A stretch of DNA of 64,000 bases from Congeria kusceri (GCA_027627225.1 CM051024.1:44705347-44769346); one strand, 5' to 3'. Numbered from the stretch's first letter, positions 49,388 through 60,228 are shown. The notes: generated by a model from the letters alone, not told the origin. Translations and numbers: made by a program.

Positions 49388-49621
49388 AAGAAACATGAAA
49401 AAACCGCCAGCAATAAACAAAATAAAAAACAAAATATGGTCAGTATGTATAAAATGAAGTAAAACATAAAATCAAAGGCGATGCGACGAATATTTACTTA
49501 TAACAATATACGTTTAACATTTGAAGTATTGCATAATTTGAAGTATTGTTATATGGTTGTATTACCAAATATGCGAACAAAAACCAGTGAACAAATATTT
49601 GATTGTAGCACTGTTTTATAC

Positions 49622-49773
49622 CTCATCACTAAGCGGTTCGCTGAGTTAGTATGAGAACGCAATAGCCACCGCCTGGTCAGCCTGGCTGGGTAGACTGTCA
49701 ACGATGTCCTTCTCGCTTACCGTCCCTTTGTTGCTAGGTGGCGGGCGTCGCATCGCACTTGGATAGTTCGGAC
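49622..49773 (-). pseudogene. Lipoxygenase-like gene, penultimate exon, cut and with a stop
   Basis: On the minus strand the sequence reads NYPSAMRRPPPSNKG, then TVSEKDIVDSLPSQADQAVA and IAFSY, then TAA (49,648-49,646), then LSEPLSDE up to a good donor, GAG/GTATAA, at 49,621. RRPPP followed by a KG and an IVDTLP-like motif is typical of animal lipoxygenases shortly before the C-terminal domain's last helices. Reading resumes in the same frame after the stop and runs in phase into the last exon, so the stop looks like one base change (for example from CAA). The 5' side ends abruptly: about 15 nt before NYPSAM the sequence becomes the tRNA-Ala array unit, so the rest of the exon is missing or displaced. 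No other exon of this gene is in the window. Confidence 0.75.
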
Positions 49774-50024
49774 CCGGATTCTCCAGAGAGATTTTTGGTA
49801 AATTTTCAAATAACACCCTAAAATAATAGACCTTATAAATGTGAATATGCACAATATTCTGTATGGGGAATTAGCTCATGTGGTAGAGCGCTCGCTTAGC
49901 ATGTGAGCTGTATTGGATCGATACCCGGATTTTCAAGAGGGATTTGTCGATTATTTCAAACTAAATCGTGAAATAATAGACCTGCTAAATTTGAAAATAC
50001 ATGTACCGTTCTGTATCAGGAATT

Positions 50025-50256
50025 TTGTTTGGTTTTGTTATATTGTTTTTTCGTCGTTTTAACAGTATTCAGTCATATCACGGCGTTCATTTAACCTAAT
50101 CACACTTTTCCTGGGCAAGCTTAGTCGATCTAAGCGCTTTACCAGTACTAAGTGCACATACCTATGCCAGTAACTGACAACTGCCTACTTGAATCAGAGG
50201 AAGGGGGAGAATGGCCGTTGAAATAATTTCATGACCAACCGCAACACAAGTTATGG
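50025..50256 (-). mobile_element. Headless SINE fragment inside a tRNA-Ala unit (copy 1 of 6)
   Basis: Minus-strand SINE body and tail (GGCGTTCATTTAACC to CGCAACACAAGTTATG on the plus strand) lie between the tRNA start GGAATT and its continuation GTGGCAGAGCGCTCG. The SINE's tRNA head is absent and the host's AGCTCAAGT, the A-box core, is lost. Confidence 0.85.
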
Positions 50257-50659
50257 TGGCAGAGCGCTCGTTTAGCATGTGAGAGGTACCGGGATCGATA
50301 CCCGGATTCTCCAAAACAGTTTTCGCTTATTTTTAAATAAAACCCTGAAATAGTAAACCTGGTAAATTTGAGAATACACACTGTTCTGAAAGGGGAATTA
50401 GCTCAAGTGGTAGAGCGCTCGCTTTGCATGTGAGAGGTACCGATATCGATGTGAAATTTTGAAATAAAACTCCGAAATAGTAGACCTTATAAATGTGAAT
50501 ATGCACAATATTCTGTATGGGGAATTAGCTCAAGTGGTAGAGCGCTCGCTTAGCTTGTGAGAGGTATAGGACTCGATACCCGGATTCTCAAGAGAGATTT
50601 TTCGTATAAAACCCTGAAATAATAGACCTGATAATTTCAAAATACTCAAAGTTCGGTAT

Positions 50660-50732
50660 GGGGAATTAGCTCAAGTGGTAGAGCGCTCGCTTAGCATGTG
50701 AGAGGTACCGGGATCGATACCCGGATTCTCCA
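50660..50732 (+). tRNA. tRNA-Ala (AGC), intact
   Basis: All four stems pair with only the G3:U70 and one anticodon-stem G:U wobble. The anticodon is AGC in loop TTAGCAT; both pol III boxes are present, and TTTT follows 9 nt downstream. No intron and no encoded CCA, as in eukaryotes. It is the reference copy for the array. Confidence 0.8.
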
Positions 50733-50964
50733 AAGACAGTTTTCGCTTATTTTCAAATAAAACCCTACAATATTATACTTTATAAATGTGAATATGTACA
50801 ATATTCTGTATGTGGAATTAGCTCAAGTGGTAGAGCGCTCGCTTAGCATTTCAAGAGGTACCGGGATCGAAACCCGGATTATGAAGAGAGATTTTTCGTA
50901 AATTTTCAAATAAAACCCCAAAATAATAGACCTGATAAATGTGAATATGCACAATGTTCTATAT

Positions 50965-51037
50965 GGGGAATTAGCTCAGATGGTAGAGCGCTCGCTTTGC
51001 ATGTGAGAGGTACCGGGATCGATACCCGGATTCTCCA
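50965..51037 (+). tRNA. tRNA-Ala (TGC), intact
   Basis: As the reference copy but with loop TTTGCAT (anticodon TGC) and D loop AGATGGTA. All stems pair; TTTTT follows 8 nt downstream. Confidence 0.8.
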
Positions 51038-51271
51038 AAAACATTTTTCGCTTATTTTCAAATAAAACCCTAAAATAAGAGACCTTATAAATGTGAATAT
51101 GCACAATATTCTGTATGGGGTATTGGCTCAAGTGGTAGAGCGCTCGCTTAGCATGTTAGATGTACCGGATCGATACCCGGATTTTCAAGAGAGATGTGTC
51201 GTTTGTTTTCAAACTAAATCCTAAAATAATAGACATGATTACTTGAAAATATATGTACCGTTCTGTATAGC

Positions 51272-51548
51272 TATATACCAGGTGTTTTCTAGGTATTCTT
51301 ATCAGAATGTATAGCTATGCACCAGGTGTTCGTCAGATGTTCAAAGGCAAATGAATAGCTATGCATCAGGTGTTCGTCAGATGTTTAAAGGCAAAATGTA
51401 TAGCTATACACCAGGTGTTTACTAGGTATTCTTATCAGAATGTATAGCTTTGCACCAGGTGTTCGTCAGATGTTCAAAGGCAAATGTATAGCTATGCATC
51501 AGGTGTTCGTCAGATATTCAAAGGCAAACGTATAGCTATATACCAGGT
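51272..51548 (+). repeat. 43/44-bp minisatellite, forward orientation
   Basis: About six units alternate between two types, both starting GTATAGCTAT(A/G)CACCAGGTGTT. One continues CGTCAGATGTTCAAAGGCAAA, the other (T/A)CTAGGTATTCTTATCAGA. The block interrupts the tRNA-Ala array right after the CCGTTCTGTAT leader. Confidence 0.9.
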
Positions 51549-51600
51549 AAAACCCTAAAAAAGTAGACCTGATAATTTCAAAATACACAACGTTCTGTAT

Positions 51601-51673
51601 TGGGAATTAGCTCAAGTGGTAGAGCGCTCGCTTACCATGTGAGAGCTACCGGGATCGATACCCGGATTCTCCA
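51601..51673 (+). tRNA. tRNA-Ala body with anticodon ACC
   Basis: Loop TTACCAT gives anticodon ACC, which would read glycine GGU. The alanine identity pair G3:U70 is kept, the T arm is perfect, and the first base is T instead of G. A second ACC unit, more damaged, lies at 52,367-52,439. Confidence 0.45.
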
Positions 51674-52215
51674 GAGACATTTTTTGCTTATTTTCAAATA
51701 AAACCCTAGAATAAGAGAACTTATAAATGTGAATATGCACAGTATTCTGTATGGGCAATTAGCTCAAGTGGTAGAAAGCTCGCTTTGCATGTGTGAGGTA
51801 CCGGGATCGATACCCGGATTCTCCAGATAGATTTTTCGTAAATTTACAAATAACACACACAAATTAATAAACCTTATAAATGTGAATATGCACAATATTC
51901 TGTATAAGGAATTAGTTCAAGCGGTAGAGCGCTCGCTTTGCTTGTGAGAGGTTTTGGTATCGCTACCCGGATTCTCAAGAGAGATTTTTCGCAAATTTTC
52001 AAACAAAACACTGAAATAATAGACCTGATAATTTCAAGATACAAAATACACAACGATCAGTATGGGGAATTAGCTCAAGTGGTAGAGCGCTCGCTTAGCA
52101 TTTGAGAGGTACCGGTATCGATATCCAGATTCTCCAAAGACATTTTTCGCTTATTTTCAAATAAAACCCTAAAATAATAGACCTTATAATTGTGAATATG
52201 CACAATATTCTGTAA

Positions 52216-52288
52216 GGGGAATTAGCTCAAGTGGTAGAGCGCTCGCTTAGCATGTGAGAGGTACCGCGATCGATACCCGGATTCTCCA
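52216..52288 (+). tRNA. tRNA-Ala (AGC), one T-stem mismatch
   Basis: T stem CCGCG against CCCGG has one C:C mismatch, and the B box is otherwise kept. Other stems are intact. Confidence 0.55.
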
Positions 52289-52668
52289 AAAACATTGTTC
52301 GCATATTTTCAAATAAAACCCTAAATAATAGACCGTTTAAATGTGAATATGCACAATATTCTGTATCCGGAATTAGATCAAGTGGTAGAGTGCTCGCTTA
52401 CCATGTGAGAGCTACCGGGATCGATACCCGGATTCTACAAAAACATTTTTTGCATATTTTCAAATAAAACCCTAAATAATAGACCTTATAAATGTGAATA
52501 TGCACAATATTCTGTATGGGGAATTAGCTCAAGTGGTAGAGCGCTCGCTTAGCATGTGAGAGGTATAGGAATCGATACCCGGATTCTCAAGAGAGATTTT
52601 TCGTAAATTTTCATATAAAACCCTGAAATAATAGATCTGATAATTTCGAAATACATAACGTCCTGTAT

Positions 52669-52741
52669 GGGGAATTAGCTCAAGTGGTAGAGCGCTCGCT
52701 TAGCATGTGAGAGGTACCGGGATCGATACCCGGATTCTCCA
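52669..52741 (+). tRNA. tRNA-Ala (AGC), intact
   Basis: Identical to the copy at 50,660 over all 73 nt. TTTT lies 8 nt downstream. Confidence 0.8.
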
Positions 52742-53431
52742 AAAACATTTTACGCTTATTTTCAAATAAAACCCTAAATAATAGACCTTATAAATGTGAA
52801 TATGCACAATATTCTGTATGGGGAATTAGCTCAAGTGGTTGAGCGCTCGCTTAGCTTGTGAGAGGTATAGGGATCGGTACCCGGATTCTCCAAAAACATT
52901 TTACGCTTATTTTCAAATAAAACCCTAAATAATAGACCTTATAAATGTGAATATGCACAATATTCTGTATGGGGAATTAGCTCAAGTGGTTGAGCGCTCG
53001 GTTAGCATGTGAGATTTACCGGGATCGATACACGGATTCTCCAAAAACATTTTACGCTTATTTTCAAATAAAACCCTAAAACATTAGACCTTTTAAATGT
53101 GAATATGCACAATATTCTCTATGGGGAATTAGCTCAATTGGCAGAGCACAGCGCTCGCTTAGCATGTGAGAGGTACCGTAATCGATACCCGGATTCTTCA
53201 GAGCGATTTTTCGTAAATTTTCACATAACACCCTAAAATTATAGACCTTATAAATGTGAATATGCACAATATTCAGTATGGGGAATTAGTTCAAGTGGTA
53301 AAGCGCTCGCCCAGCATATGAGAGGTACCGGGATCGAAACCCGGATTCTCCAAAGAAATTTTTCGCTTATTTTCAAATAAAACGCTAAAACTATAGACCT
53401 TTTAAATGTGATTATGCACAATATTTTGTAT

Positions 53432-53504
53432 GGGGAATTAGCTCAAGTGGTAGAGCGCTCGCTTAGCATGTTAGAGGTACCGGGATCGATACCAGGATTC
53501 TCCA
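53432..53504 (+). tRNA. tRNA-Ala (AGC), near intact
   Basis: One mismatch in the anticodon stem (GTTAG) and one in the T stem (CCAGG). Both promoter boxes can be recognised. Confidence 0.5.
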
Positions 53505-53744
53505 GAGAGATTTTTCGTAAATTAACAAATAACACCCTAAAATAATAGCCCTTCTAAATGTGAATATGCACAATATTCTCAATGGGGAATTGGCTCAAGT
53601 GGTAGAGCGCTCGCTTAGCATGTGAGATGTACCGGATCGATACCCGGATTTTCAAGAGAGATTTATCGTTTATTTTCAAACTAAATCCTTACAAAATACA
53701 ACTGATAAATTTGAAAATACATGTACCGTTCTGTATTGGGAATT

Positions 53745-53978
53745 TTGTTTGTTGTTATTTGATTGGATTTTTCGCCGTTTTAACAGTATTTCAGTCATAT
53801 CACGGCGTTCAGTTAACCTAATCACACTTTTCCTGGGCAAGCTTAGTCGATCTAAGCGCTTTACCAGTACTAAGTGCACATACCTATGCCAGTAACTGAC
53901 AACTGCCTACTTGAATCAGAGGTAGGGGGAGAATGGCCGTAGAAATAATTTCATGACCAACCGCAACACAAGTTATGG
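53745..53978 (-). mobile_element. Headless SINE fragment inside a tRNA-Ala unit (copy 2)
   Basis: Same insertion point and junctions as copy 1. The continuation here reads GTGTTAGAGCGCTCG. Confidence 0.85.
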
Positions 53979-54114
53979 TGTTAGAGCGCTCGTTTAGCAT
54001 GTGAGAGGTACCGGGATCGATATCCGGATTCTCCAAAAACAGTTTTTGCTTATTATTAAATAAAACCCCGAGATAGTAAACCTGGTAAATTTGAGAATAC
54101 GCACTGTTCTGTAT

Positions 54115-54187
54115 GGGGAATTAGCTCAAGTGGTGGAGCACTCGCTTTGCATGTGAGAGGTACCGATATCGATACCCGGATTCTCCA
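54115..54187 (+). tRNA. tRNA-Ala (TGC), damaged T stem
   Basis: Loop TTTGCAT; T stem CCGAT against CCCGG has two mismatches, and the B box reads ATATCGATACC. Probably inactive. Confidence 0.4.
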
Positions 54188-54266
54188 AAGCGATTTTTTG
54201 TTTATTTTCAAATAAAACTATGAAATAACAGAGCTTATAGATTTGAAAATGCATGCTATTATTTAT

Positions 54267-54339
54267 GGGGAATCAGCTCAAGTGGAAGTGCGCTAGCTTG
54301 GCATGTGAGAGGTGCCGGGATCGATACCCGGATTCTCCA
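54267..54339 (+). tRNA. tRNA-Ala (GGC-like anticodon)
   Basis: Loop TTGGCAT gives anticodon GGC, still alanine. D and anticodon stems have one mismatch each (AGTGC, CTAGC). The T arm has a small change (TGCCGGG). Confidence 0.4.
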
Positions 54340-54578
54340 AAAGCTGTTTTCGCTTATTTTCAAATAAAACCCTAAAACTAAACACCTTATACATGTGAAT
54401 ATGCACAATATTCTGTATGGGGAATTAGCTCAAGTGGTAGAACGCTCGCTTACCTTGTGAGATGTACCGGATAGATACCCGGATTTTCAAGAGGGATTTG
54501 TCGATTATTTCAAATTAAATCGTGAAATAATAGACCTGATAAATTAGAAAATACATGTACCGTTCTGTATCAGGAATT

Positions 54579-54811
54579 TTGTTTGGTTTTGTTTGATTGG
54601 ATTTTTCGCCGTTTCAACAGTATTTCAGTCATATTACGGCGTTCATTTAACCTAATCACACTTTTCCTGGGCAAGCTTAGTCGATCTTAGCGCTTTACCA
54701 GTACTAAGTGCACATACCTATGCCAGTAACTGACAACTGCCTACTTGAATCAGAGGTAGGGGGAGAATGGCCGTTGAAATAATTTCATGACCAACCGCAA
54801 CACAAGTTATG
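54579..54811 (-). mobile_element. Headless SINE fragment inside a tRNA-Ala unit (copy 3)
   Basis: Same junctions. The 3' tRNA part that follows is well kept (GGTACCGGGATCGAGACCC). Confidence 0.85.
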
Positions 54812-55099
54812 GTGGTAGAGCGCTCGTTTAACATGTGAGAGGTACCGGGATCGAGACCCGGATTCTCCAAAAACTGTTTTCTCTTATTTTCAAATAAAAC
54901 CCTAAAACTACAGACCTTATACATGTGAATATGCACAATGTTTTCTATCGAGAATTAGCTCAAGTGGTAGAGCTCACGCTTAGCTTGTGAGAGGTATAGG
55001 GATCGATACCCGGATTCTCAAGAGAGATTTTTCGTAAATTTTTAAATAAAACCCGAAAATAATAGACCTGATAATTTCAAAATGCACAACGTCCTGTAT

Positions 55100-55172
55100 G
55101 GGGAATTAGCCCAACTGGTAGAGCGCTCGCTTAGTATGTGAGAGGTACCGGGATCGATACTCGGATTCTCCA
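55100..55172 (+). tRNA. tRNA-Ala body with anticodon AGT
   Basis: Loop TTAGTAT gives AGT, which would read threonine ACU. Acceptor stem is perfect with G3:U70; one D-stem mismatch (GCCC) and one T-stem wobble. Duplicated at 56,999-57,071. Confidence 0.45.
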
Positions 55173-55701
55173 AAGACATTTTACGCTTATTTTCAAATAA
55201 AACCCTAAAACAATAGACAGTATAAAGTTGAATGTGCACAATATTCTGTATGGGGAATTAGTTCAAGTGGTTTAGCGCTCGCTTAGCTTGTGAGAGGTAT
55301 AGGGATCGGTACCCGGATTCTCAAGAGAGATTTTTCGTAAATTTTCAAATAAAACCCCAAAATAATAGACCTGATAATTTCAAAATAAACAAGTTCCGTA
55401 TGGGAAATGAGCTCAAGTGGTAGAGCGCTCGCTTAGCATGTGAGAGGAACCGGGATCGATAGCCAGATTCTCCAAAGCCATTTTTCGCTTATTTTCAAAT
55501 TAAACCCTAAAATAATACCCCTTATAAATGTGAATATGCACAATATTCTGTATGGGGAATTAGTTCAAGTGGTAAAGCGCTCGCCCAGCATATGAGAAGT
55601 ACCGGGATCGAAACCCGGACACCAGACATTTTTCGCTTATTTTCAAATAAAACGCTCAAACTATAGACCTTATAAATGTGAATATGCACAATATTCTGTA
55701 T

Positions 55702-55774
55702 GGGGAATTACCTCAAGTGGTAGAGCGCCCGCTTAGCATGTGAGAGTTACCGGGATCGATACCCGGATTCTCCA
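55702..55774 (+). tRNA. tRNA-Ala (AGC), D- and anticodon-stem changes
   Basis: D stem begins CCTC rather than GCTC and the anticodon stem begins CCCGC. The T arm and acceptor stem are perfect. A copy of this unit lies at 57,601-57,673. Confidence 0.45.
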
Positions 55775-55852
55775 AAAACATTTTTCGCTTATTTTCAAAT
55801 AAAACCCTTAATAATAGACCGTATAAATGTGAATATGCACAATATTCTGTAT

Positions 55853-55925
55853 GGGGAATAAGCTCAAGTGGTAGAGCGCTTGCTTAGCTTGTGAGAGGTA
55901 CCGGGATCGATACCCGGATTCTCCA
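55853..55925 (+). tRNA. tRNA-Ala (AGC), near intact
   Basis: T8 is changed to A, and the loop is TTAGCTT. All stems otherwise pair. Duplicated at 57,752-57,824. Confidence 0.5.
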
Positions 55926-56324
55926 AAGACATTTTTCGCTTATTTTCAAATAAAACCCTAAAACTATAGACCTTTTAAATATGAATAGGCACAATATTCT
56001 GTATGTGGAATTAGTTCAATTGGCAGAGCAGAGCGCTCGCTTAGCTTGTGAGAGGTACCGGAATCGATACCCGGATTGTCCAGAGAGATTTTTCGTAAAT
56101 TTTCAAATAACACCCTAAAATAATATACCTTATAAATGTGAATATGCACAATATTCTGTATGGGGAATTAGCTCAAGTGGTAGAGCGCTCGCTTAGCATG
56201 TGAGATGTACATGATCGATACCCGGATTTTCAAGAGAGATTTGTCGTTAATGTGTTCAAACTAAATCCTAAAATAATACGCCTGATAAATTTGCAAATAC
56301 AATGTACCGTTCTGTATTGGGAAT

Positions 56325-56558
56325 TTTGTTTGTTTTTGTTTGATTGGATTTTTCGCCGTTTTAACAGTATTTCAGTCATATCACGGCGTTCAGTTAACCT
56401 AATCACACTTTTCCTGGGCAATCTTAGCCGATCTAAGCGCTTTACAAGTACTAAGTGCACATACCTATGCCAGTAACTGACAACTGCCTACTTGAATCAG
56501 AGGTAGGGGGAGAATGGCCGTTGAAATTATTTCATGACCAACCGCAACACAAGTTATG
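56325..56558 (-). mobile_element. Headless SINE fragment inside a tRNA-Ala unit (copy 4)
   Basis: Same junctions. It lies in the first copy of the 1,899-bp block. Confidence 0.85.
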
Positions 56559-56695
56559 GTGTTAGAGCGCTCGCTTAGCATGGTAGAGGTACCGGGATCG
56601 ATATCCGGATTCTCCAAAAACAGTTTTTGCTTATTTTTAAATAAAACCCCGAGATAGTAAACCTGGTAAATTTGAGAATACACACTGTTCTGTAT

Positions 56696-56768
56696 GGGGA
56701 ATTAGCTCAAGTGGTAGAGCGCTCGCTTTGCATGTGAGAGGTACCGATATCGATACCCGGATTCTCCA
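56696..56768 (+). tRNA. tRNA-Ala (TGC), damaged T stem
   Basis: Like the copy at 54,115 with the same CCGAT change, and with intact D and anticodon stems. Its counterpart in the other block copy is 58,595-58,667. Confidence 0.4.
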
Positions 56769-56998
56769 AAAACTGTTTTCTCTTATTTTCAAATAAAACC
56801 CTAAAACTACAGACCTTATACATGTGAATATGCACAATGTTTTCTATCGAGAATTAGCTCAAGTGGTAGAGCTCACGCTTAGCTTGTGAGAGGTATAGGG
56901 ATCGATACCCGGATTCTCAAGAGAGATTTTTCGTAAATTTTTAAATAAAACCCGAAAATAATAGACCTGATAATTTCAAAATGCACAACGTCCTGTAT

Positions 56999-57071
56999 GG
57001 GGAATTAGCCCAACTGGTAGAGCGCTCGCTTAGTATGTGAGAGGTACCGGGATCGATACTCGGATTCTCCA
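56999..57071 (+). tRNA. tRNA-Ala body with anticodon AGT, duplicate
   Basis: Same sequence as 55,100-55,172, in the second copy of the 1,899-bp block. Confidence 0.45.
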
Positions 57072-57600
57072 AAGACATTTTACGCTTATTTTCAAATAAA
57101 ACCCTAAAACAATAGACAGTATAAAGTTGAATGTGCACAATATTCTGTATGGGGAATTAGTTCAAGTGGTTTAGCGCTCGCTTAGCTTGTGAGAGGTATA
57201 GGGATCGGTACCCGGATTCTCAAGAGAGATTTTTCGTAAATTTTCAAATAAAACCCCAAAATAATAGACCTGATAATTTCAAAATAAACAAGTTCCGTAT
57301 GGGAAATGAGCTCAAGTGGTAGAGCGCTCGCTTAGCATGTGAGAGGAACCGGGATCGATAGCCAGATTCTCCAAAGCCATTTTTCGCTTATTTTCAAATT
57401 AAACCCTAAAATAATACCCCTTATAAATGTGAATATGCACAATATTCTGTATGGGGAATTAGTTCAAGTGGTAAAGCGCTCGCCCAGCATATGAGAAGTA
57501 CCGGGATCGAAACCCGGACACCAGACATTTTTCGCTTATTTTCAAATAAAACGCTCAAACTATAGACCTTATAAATGTGAATATGCACAATATTCTGTAT

Positions 57601-57673
57601 GGGGAATTACCTCAAGTGGTAGAGCGCCCGCTTAGCATGTGAGAGTTACCGGGATCGATACCCGGATTCTCCA
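57601..57673 (+). tRNA. tRNA-Ala (AGC), duplicate of the 55,702 copy
   Basis: Same sequence as 55,702-55,774, carried in the second copy of the 1,899-bp block. Confidence 0.45.
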
Positions 57674-57751
57674 AAAACATTTTTCGCTTATTTTCAAATA
57701 AAACCCTTAATAATAGACCGTATAAATGTGAATATGCACAATATTCTGTAT

Positions 57752-57824
57752 GGGGAATAAGCTCAAGTGGTAGAGCGCTTGCTTAGCTTGTGAGAGGTAC
57801 CGGGATCGATACCCGGATTCTCCA
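57752..57824 (+). tRNA. tRNA-Ala (AGC), duplicate of the 55,853 copy
   Basis: Same sequence as 55,853-55,925, carried in the second copy of the 1,899-bp block. Confidence 0.5.
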
Positions 57825-58223
57825 AAGACATTTTTCGCTTATTTTCAAATAAAACCCTAAAACTATAGACCTTTTAAATATGAATAGGCACAATATTCTG
57901 TATGTGGAATTAGTTCAATTGGCAGAGCAGAGCGCTCGCTTAGCTTGTGAGAGGTACCGGAATCGATACCCGGATTGTCCAGAGAGATTTTTCGTAAATT
58001 TTCAAATAACACCCTAAAATAATATACCTTATAAATGTGAATATGCACAATATTCTGTATGGGGAATTAGCTCAAGTGGTAGAGCGCTCGCTTAGCATGT
58101 GAGATGTACATGATCGATACCCGGATTTTCAAGAGAGATTTGTCGTTAATGTGTTCAAACTAAATCCTAAAATAATACGCCTGATAAATTTGCAAATACA
58201 ATGTACCGTTCTGTATTGGGAAT

Positions 58224-58457
58224 TTTGTTTGTTTTTGTTTGATTGGATTTTTCGCCGTTTTAACAGTATTTCAGTCATATCACGGCGTTCAGTTAACCTA
58301 ATCACACTTTTCCTGGGCAATCTTAGCCGATCTAAGCGCTTTACAAGTACTAAGTGCACATACCTATGCCAGTAACTGACAACTGCCTATTTGAATCAGA
58401 GGTAGGGGGAGAATGGCCGTTGAAATTATTTCATGACAAACCGCAACACAAGTTATG
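58224..58457 (-). mobile_element. Headless SINE fragment inside a tRNA-Ala unit (copy 5)
   Basis: Counterpart of copy 4, exactly 1,899 bp away, with a few base changes. Confidence 0.85.
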
Positions 58458-58594
58458 GTGTTAGAGCGCTCGCTTAGCATGGTAGAGGTACCGGGATCGA
58501 TATCCGGATTCTCCAAAAACAGTTTTTGCTTATTTTTAAATAAAACCCCGAGATAGTAAACCTGGTAAATTTGAGAATACACACTGTTCTGTAT

Positions 58595-58667
58595 GGGGAA
58601 TTAGCTCAAGTGGTAGAGCGCTCGCTTTGCATGTGAGAGGTACCGATATCGATACCCGGATTCTCCA
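58595..58667 (+). tRNA. tRNA-Ala (TGC), damaged T stem
   Basis: Counterpart of 56,696-56,768, identical through the tRNA region. Confidence 0.4.
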
Positions 58668-58746
58668 AAGCGATTTTTGGATTATTTTCAAATAAAACTA
58701 TGAAATAACAGAGCTTATAGATTTGAAAATGCATACTTTTATGTCT

Positions 58747-58819
58747 GGGGAATTAGCTCAAGTGGAAGTGCGCTAGCTTGGCATGTGAGAGGTACCGGGA
58801 TCGATACCCGGATTCTCCA
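58747..58819 (+). tRNA. tRNA-Ala (GGC-like anticodon)
   Basis: Sister of the copy at 54,267 with a perfect T arm. The D stem and anticodon stem share the same mismatches. Confidence 0.4.
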
Positions 58820-59046
58820 AAAACTGTTTTCGCTTATTTTCAAATAAAAACCTAAAACTAAACACCTTATACATGTGAATATGCACAATATTCTGTATGG
58901 GGGTTAGCTCAAGTGGTAGAACGCTCACTTAGCTTGTGAGAGGTATAGGGACCGATACCCGGATTGTCAAGAGATTTTTCGTAAATTTTCAAACAAAACC
59001 CGAAAATAATAGACCTGATAATTTCAAAATGCACAACGTCCAGTAT

Positions 59047-59119
59047 GGGGAAATAGCTCAAGTGGTAGAGCGCTCGCTTAGCATGTGCGAGGTACCGGGA
59101 TCAATACCCGGATTCTCCA
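59047..59119 (+). tRNA. tRNA-Ala (AGC), near intact
   Basis: Acceptor stem GGGGAAA has one mismatch at position 7; anticodon stem GTGCG has one mismatch; T loop ATCAATA alters the B-box core CGA to CAA. Confidence 0.45.
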
Positions 59120-59355
59120 GAGAGATTTTTGGTAAATTTTTTCAAACACCCTAAAATAATAGACCTTATAAATGTGAATATGCACAATATTCTGATTCGG
59201 AAATTAGCTCATGTGGTAGAGCGCTCGCTTAGCATGTGAGCTGTATTGGATCGATACCCGGATTTTCAAGAGGGATTAGTCGATTATTTCAAACCAAATC
59301 GTGAAATAATAGACCTGATAAATTTGAAAATACATGTACCGTTCTGTATGGGGAA

Positions 59356-59590
59356 TTTTGTTTGTTTTTGTTTGATTGTTTTTTTCGCCGTTTTAACAGT
59401 ATTTCAGTCATCTCACGGCGTTCATTTAACCTAATCACACTTTTCCTGGGCAAGCTTAGTCGATCTTAGCGCTTTACCAGTACTAAGTGCACATACCTAT
59501 GCCAGTAACTGACAACTGCCTACTTGAATCAGAGGTAGGGGGAGAATGGCCGTTGAAATAATTTCATGAAAAACCGCAACACAAGTTATG
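59356..59590 (-). mobile_element. Headless SINE fragment inside a tRNA-Ala unit (copy 6)
   Basis: Same junctions. The left host part is fully kept here (TATGGGGAATT), which best shows that the insertion hit the tRNA gene itself. Confidence 0.85.
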
Positions 59591-60156
59591 GTGGTAGAGC
59601 GCTCGTTTAGCATGTGAGAGGTACCGGGATCGATACCCGGATTCTCCAAAAACAGTTTTCGCTTATTTTTAAATAAAACCCTGAAATAGTAATCCTGGTA
59701 AATTTGAGAATACACACTGTTCTGAATGGGGAATTAGCTCAAGTGGTAGCGTGCTCGCATTGCATGTGAGAGGTACCGATATCGATGTGAAATTTTGAAA
59801 TAAAACCCCGAAATAGTAGACCTAATAAATGTGAATATGCACAATATTTTGTATGGGCAATTAGCTCAAGTGGTAGAGCGCTCGCTTAGCTTTTGAGAGG
59901 TATAGGGATCGATACCCGGATTCTCCAAACAGATTTTTCGCTTATTTTCAAATAAAACCCTAAATAATAGACCGTATAAATGTGCATATGCGCAATATTC
60001 TGTATGGGAAATTAGTTCAAGTGGTTGAGCGCTCGCTTTGCTTGTGAGAGGTATAGGGCTCGATACCGGGATTCTCAAGAGAGATTTTTCGTAAATTGTC
60101 ATATAAAACCCTGAAATAATAGACCTGATAATTTCAAAATACTCAACTTCCGGTAT

Positions 60157-60228
60157 GGGGAATTAGCTCAAGTGGTAGAGCGCTCGCTTATCATGTGAGA
60201 GGTACGGGATCGATACCCGGATTCTCCA
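60157..60228 (+). tRNA. tRNA-Ala body with anticodon ATC, 72 nt
   Basis: Loop TTATCAT gives ATC, which would read aspartate GAU. One base is missing at the start of the T stem (GTACGGGATCG), so the fold is weakened. Confidence 0.35.

Larger units (their letters stand above)
54865..58663 (+). repeat. 1,899-bp tandem duplication in the tRNA-Ala array
   Basis: Blocks 54,865-56,763 and 56,764-58,663 are nearly identical and directly adjacent, each with about 12 tRNA-Ala units and one SINE insertion. Only a few substitutions were seen (for example CTACTTG versus CTATTTG near 58,388). Confidence 0.9.

Noticed and set aside
46039..49432. Open frames of 80-119 codons in the 45-49 kb array, two of them nearly identical (47,536 and 48,475).
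   Set aside because: They follow the repeat units and the 939-bp duplication; the identical pair is a copy of repeat DNA, not a gene pair.
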